Assembly (NCBI GenBank): GCA_902490095.1
Contig: CABUCQ010000007.1
Span: 1 to 30,401, forward strand
Source: an uncultured Collinsella sp.
Lineage (GTDB): Bacteria; Actinomycetota; Coriobacteriia; Coriobacteriales; Coriobacteriaceae
Reading direction: 5' to 3'
DNA: 30,401 nucleotides
This document shows positions 28,802 through 30,401 of the stretch, in pieces. The stretch's first letter is position 1. Every line of letters starts with the position of its first letter. A program made the position numbers and the translations under genes. Below the pieces are notes generated by a model. That model saw only the letters and a program-made list of their open reading frames with translations, did no database searches and was not told where the DNA came from.

Positions 28802-30401
28802 TTACGAACGTTTGCGACTCGCCAGGGCGCCTGCGGCGATGGCGGCTGTTCCCGCAAGGGCGGCTGCCACGATGGCTGCGTTCGAGGTGTCGCCGGTTGC
28901 CGCGAGCTTGCCGACGGTCTTGGCTCCCTTGGCTGCAACTGCAACGGTCTTGGTTGTCTTCGTGCCCTCGGACTTGGAACCCTCGGGCTTGGTCTTGCCG
29001 TGCTTTTCCTCGGGCTTGGTCTCCTCGGGAGGCACGATGACCGTGCTCTTGGCGACAGCGGCGTCATAGGGGGAGTCAATCGTGGCATCGCCCGTGCCAA
29101 TGGTCTGCCCCGCCTCGTAGACGATGCCGTCGCTGAGCTCTTCCTTGTTGCGATAGTCAATGACTTTGCCGCCTGCAGGCGTCTGGATGATGGCGTCCTT
29201 GATTTCGATGGTGCCGATCGCCTTGCCGTCCGCGCTCATGGCAAGGGCGAAGATAGCCGCCGTGTCTCCCTCGGCCGTGACCTTGCTGCGGACGATCGAG
29301 ATGGTCGCGGGCGTGATGCCCTTCTCGGTCTGCGCGAAGATGCCGATGTTCAGGCCCTCGGACTCAGGGATGATTTCGTCGTTTTGGTCTCCACTGTAGT
29401 GGTCGGGGCCGTCGCCGCCGGTCTCGGCATAGCGGGCTATGGCCTTGACAACGGAGTCGCTGATGTAGATATGGCCACCCGCTTCGTCGGAGTAGAAATT
29501 ACTGGTGGAGATTGCAACCGAGAACCTGCCTTCTGCGAGCGCATCCACAGTCGAGCCGTTCTTGATGACGATGTTGTCCTCATCGGTGAAGAGTGCGCTG
29601 GCTTCCCCGCCATCTGAGCTTGCGCGGACCGTCACGGTCGCGCCATCGAGCGTGATGCCCTTGTAGACATAGATGCCATACCCAACGCCACTTGCGTTGA
29701 GGGAAGCGTTCGTGACCGTGAGGCTGTTTTTACCGTCGATGGCGGCGTCTTCCTCGGAGCTTGCCTTGACCTGGCTGCCACCCGAGATCTCGATGTTGCC
29801 GTCGGCCCAAATCGCATTGTCTTTGATAGAGCTTGCCTCTACCTTGCCGCCGCCCTTTATGATGAGGTTCTCGTTAGCATCGATACCCTGATCCTCGGTG
29901 GCCTTGGCGGTGACGGTTCCGCTGTTGTCGATCGTGATGTTGCCGTCGGCCCTGATGCCATCCGAATCGCCCGTGGCGTTAACGTTTCCCGAGCCCTTGA
30001 TGGTGACATCGCCCCCGGCATCGATGGCATCGTGCTCGGTGCTCGTGGCGTTGACAGTGCCAGCGCCGTCGATGTTGATGTTGCCGACGGAAGTGATGGC
30101 GTCACGAGAAGATGTCACGTTGAGCGTGCTGGACGCGTCGCCCTGAATATTAAGCTCGGCGTTCTCGTTCGCGCCATCCTTAACCTTGATGCCGCGGCCG
30201 TTGTCGTTAGTGACGGTGTTGTTGCCCTCGTAGCTCACGTTGAGCTTGCCCGCTGCCTCGATCGCGCCGCCGTTATAGCCGTTGAGCTTCATGTCGTCGG
30301 CGCCGTCCCAGCTCCAGGTGCCGGCGGCGTCGCCCGCCGCGGTGCCGGCGTTGTATTGGGTGCCGCCGACGTCCACCCACTCGGCCGCGAGCGAGACGCT
30401 C
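28802..30401 (-). CDS. Cell-wall-anchored beta-helix surface protein (paralog B, 5' end outside the window)
   Basis: At least 533 codons are present; the frame stays open to the window edge, where it reads SVSLAAEW, the same residues as at the signal-peptide junction of paralog A. The mature part therefore appears complete and only the start and signal peptide are missing. Repeats (SDGIRADGNITIDNSG, GNINIDGAGTVNAT), the SDSVVKAIARYAE segment and the C-terminal EAGQTIGTGD region align with paralog A along the whole length. It has the same Lys/Pro-rich spacer and the same LAATGD anchor with RKRS tail. The tandem duplication and strong similarity suggest a recent paralogous pair that may continue beyond the window. 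Confidence 0.82.
   Translation of the reverse strand, partial: SVSLAAEWVDVGGTQYNAGTAAGDAAGTWSWDGADDMKLNGYNGGAIEAAGKLNVSYEGNNTVTNDNGRGIKVKDGANENAELNIQGDASSTLNVTSSRDAITSVGNINIDGAGTVNATSTEHDAIDAGGDVTIKGSGNVNATGDSDGIRADGNITIDNSGTVTAKATEDQGIDANENLIIKGGGKVEASSIKDNAIWADGNIEISGGSQVKASSEEDAAIDGKNSLTVTNASLNASGVGYGIYVYKGITLDGATVTVRASSDGGEASALFTDEDNIVIKNGSTVDALAEGRFSVAISTSNFYSDEAGGHIYISDSVVKAIARYAETGGDGPDHYSGDQNDEIIPESEGLNIGIFAQTEKGITPATISIVRSKVTAEGDTAAIFALAMSADGKAIGTIEIKDAIIQTPAGGKVIDYRNKEELSDGIVYEAGQTIGTGDATIDSPYDAAVAKSTVIVPPEETKPEEKHGKTKPEGSKSEGTKTTKTVAVAAKGAKTVGKLAATGDTSNAAIVAAALAGTAAIAAGALASRKRS

Noticed and set aside
27400..30150. CRISPR-like or tandem DNA repeats in the surface genes
   Set aside because: The periodicity is in the protein (beta-helix units); the DNA repeats are degenerate, without constant repeat and spacer lengths.
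1..30401. Prophage, integrative element or defence island
   Set aside because: No integrase, transposase, phage structural gene, toxin-antitoxin pair or nuclease is recognised, and gene organisation and composition look uniform.

Overview
The window looks like chromosome of a high-GC member of the Coriobacteriia (Actinomycetota), most plausibly Collinsella or a close relative. This is inferred from overall base composition, strong AAGGAG-type ribosome binding sites, an LAATG-type cell-wall anchor and the gene repertoire; no 16S rRNA gene or other decisive marker is present. I see no integrase, transposase, phage gene, CRISPR array, rRNA or tRNA. It reads as ordinary chromosome with short, compact operons, decorated with small repeated palindromes.

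Layout. 1-3.5 kb: a drug/metabolite exporter divergent from a LysR regulator, then a MATE exporter. 3.6-7.1 kb: a 23S rRNA methyltransferase of the RlmA family, a four-helix membrane protein, a tiny membrane protein, the 16S rRNA methyltransferase RsmJ, a small Cys/His-rich protein and a GNAT acetyltransferase. 7.3-13.0 kb: three consecutive plus-strand genes: a TetM-like translation GTPase, a AAA+ ATPase preceded by three tandem 10-bp repeats, and a short UvrA-like ATPase. 13.0-15.9 kb, minus strand: TrmL tRNA methyltransferase, a CobW-type metallochaperone GTPase, an ArsC/Spx-like protein without its cysteine, and an FMN reductase. 16.0-18.0 kb, minus strand: a diguanylate cyclase and the internally deleted relic of an EAL phosphodiesterase. 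18.1-19.0 kb: a patatin phospholipase. 19.1-21.1 kb, minus strand: a thiamine salvage operon (thiM, thiamine-binding protein, thiE) behind a TPP riboswitch with a visible terminator. 21.2-25.8 kb, plus strand: HAD phosphatase, LysR regulator, MetE-like methyltransferase and uracil permease. 25.9-30.4 kb, minus strand: an esterase and two tandem paralogous wall-anchored beta-helix surface proteins; the second runs off the window.

The least ordinary material is (i) a family of GGGACAG-containing palindromes in at least four intergenic places, including one 102-bp REPIN-like double copy and two that supply the last codons of neighbouring genes; (ii) the tandem surface-protein pair; (iii) the ATPase/UvrA-like pair with its helically phased repeats; and (iv) several proteins whose automatic names would mislead: a TetM-like protein without the tetracycline-protection loop, an arsenate-reductase-like protein without the catalytic cysteine, and an EAL relic beside a cyclase. 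I found no clear-cut new defence or metabolic system.
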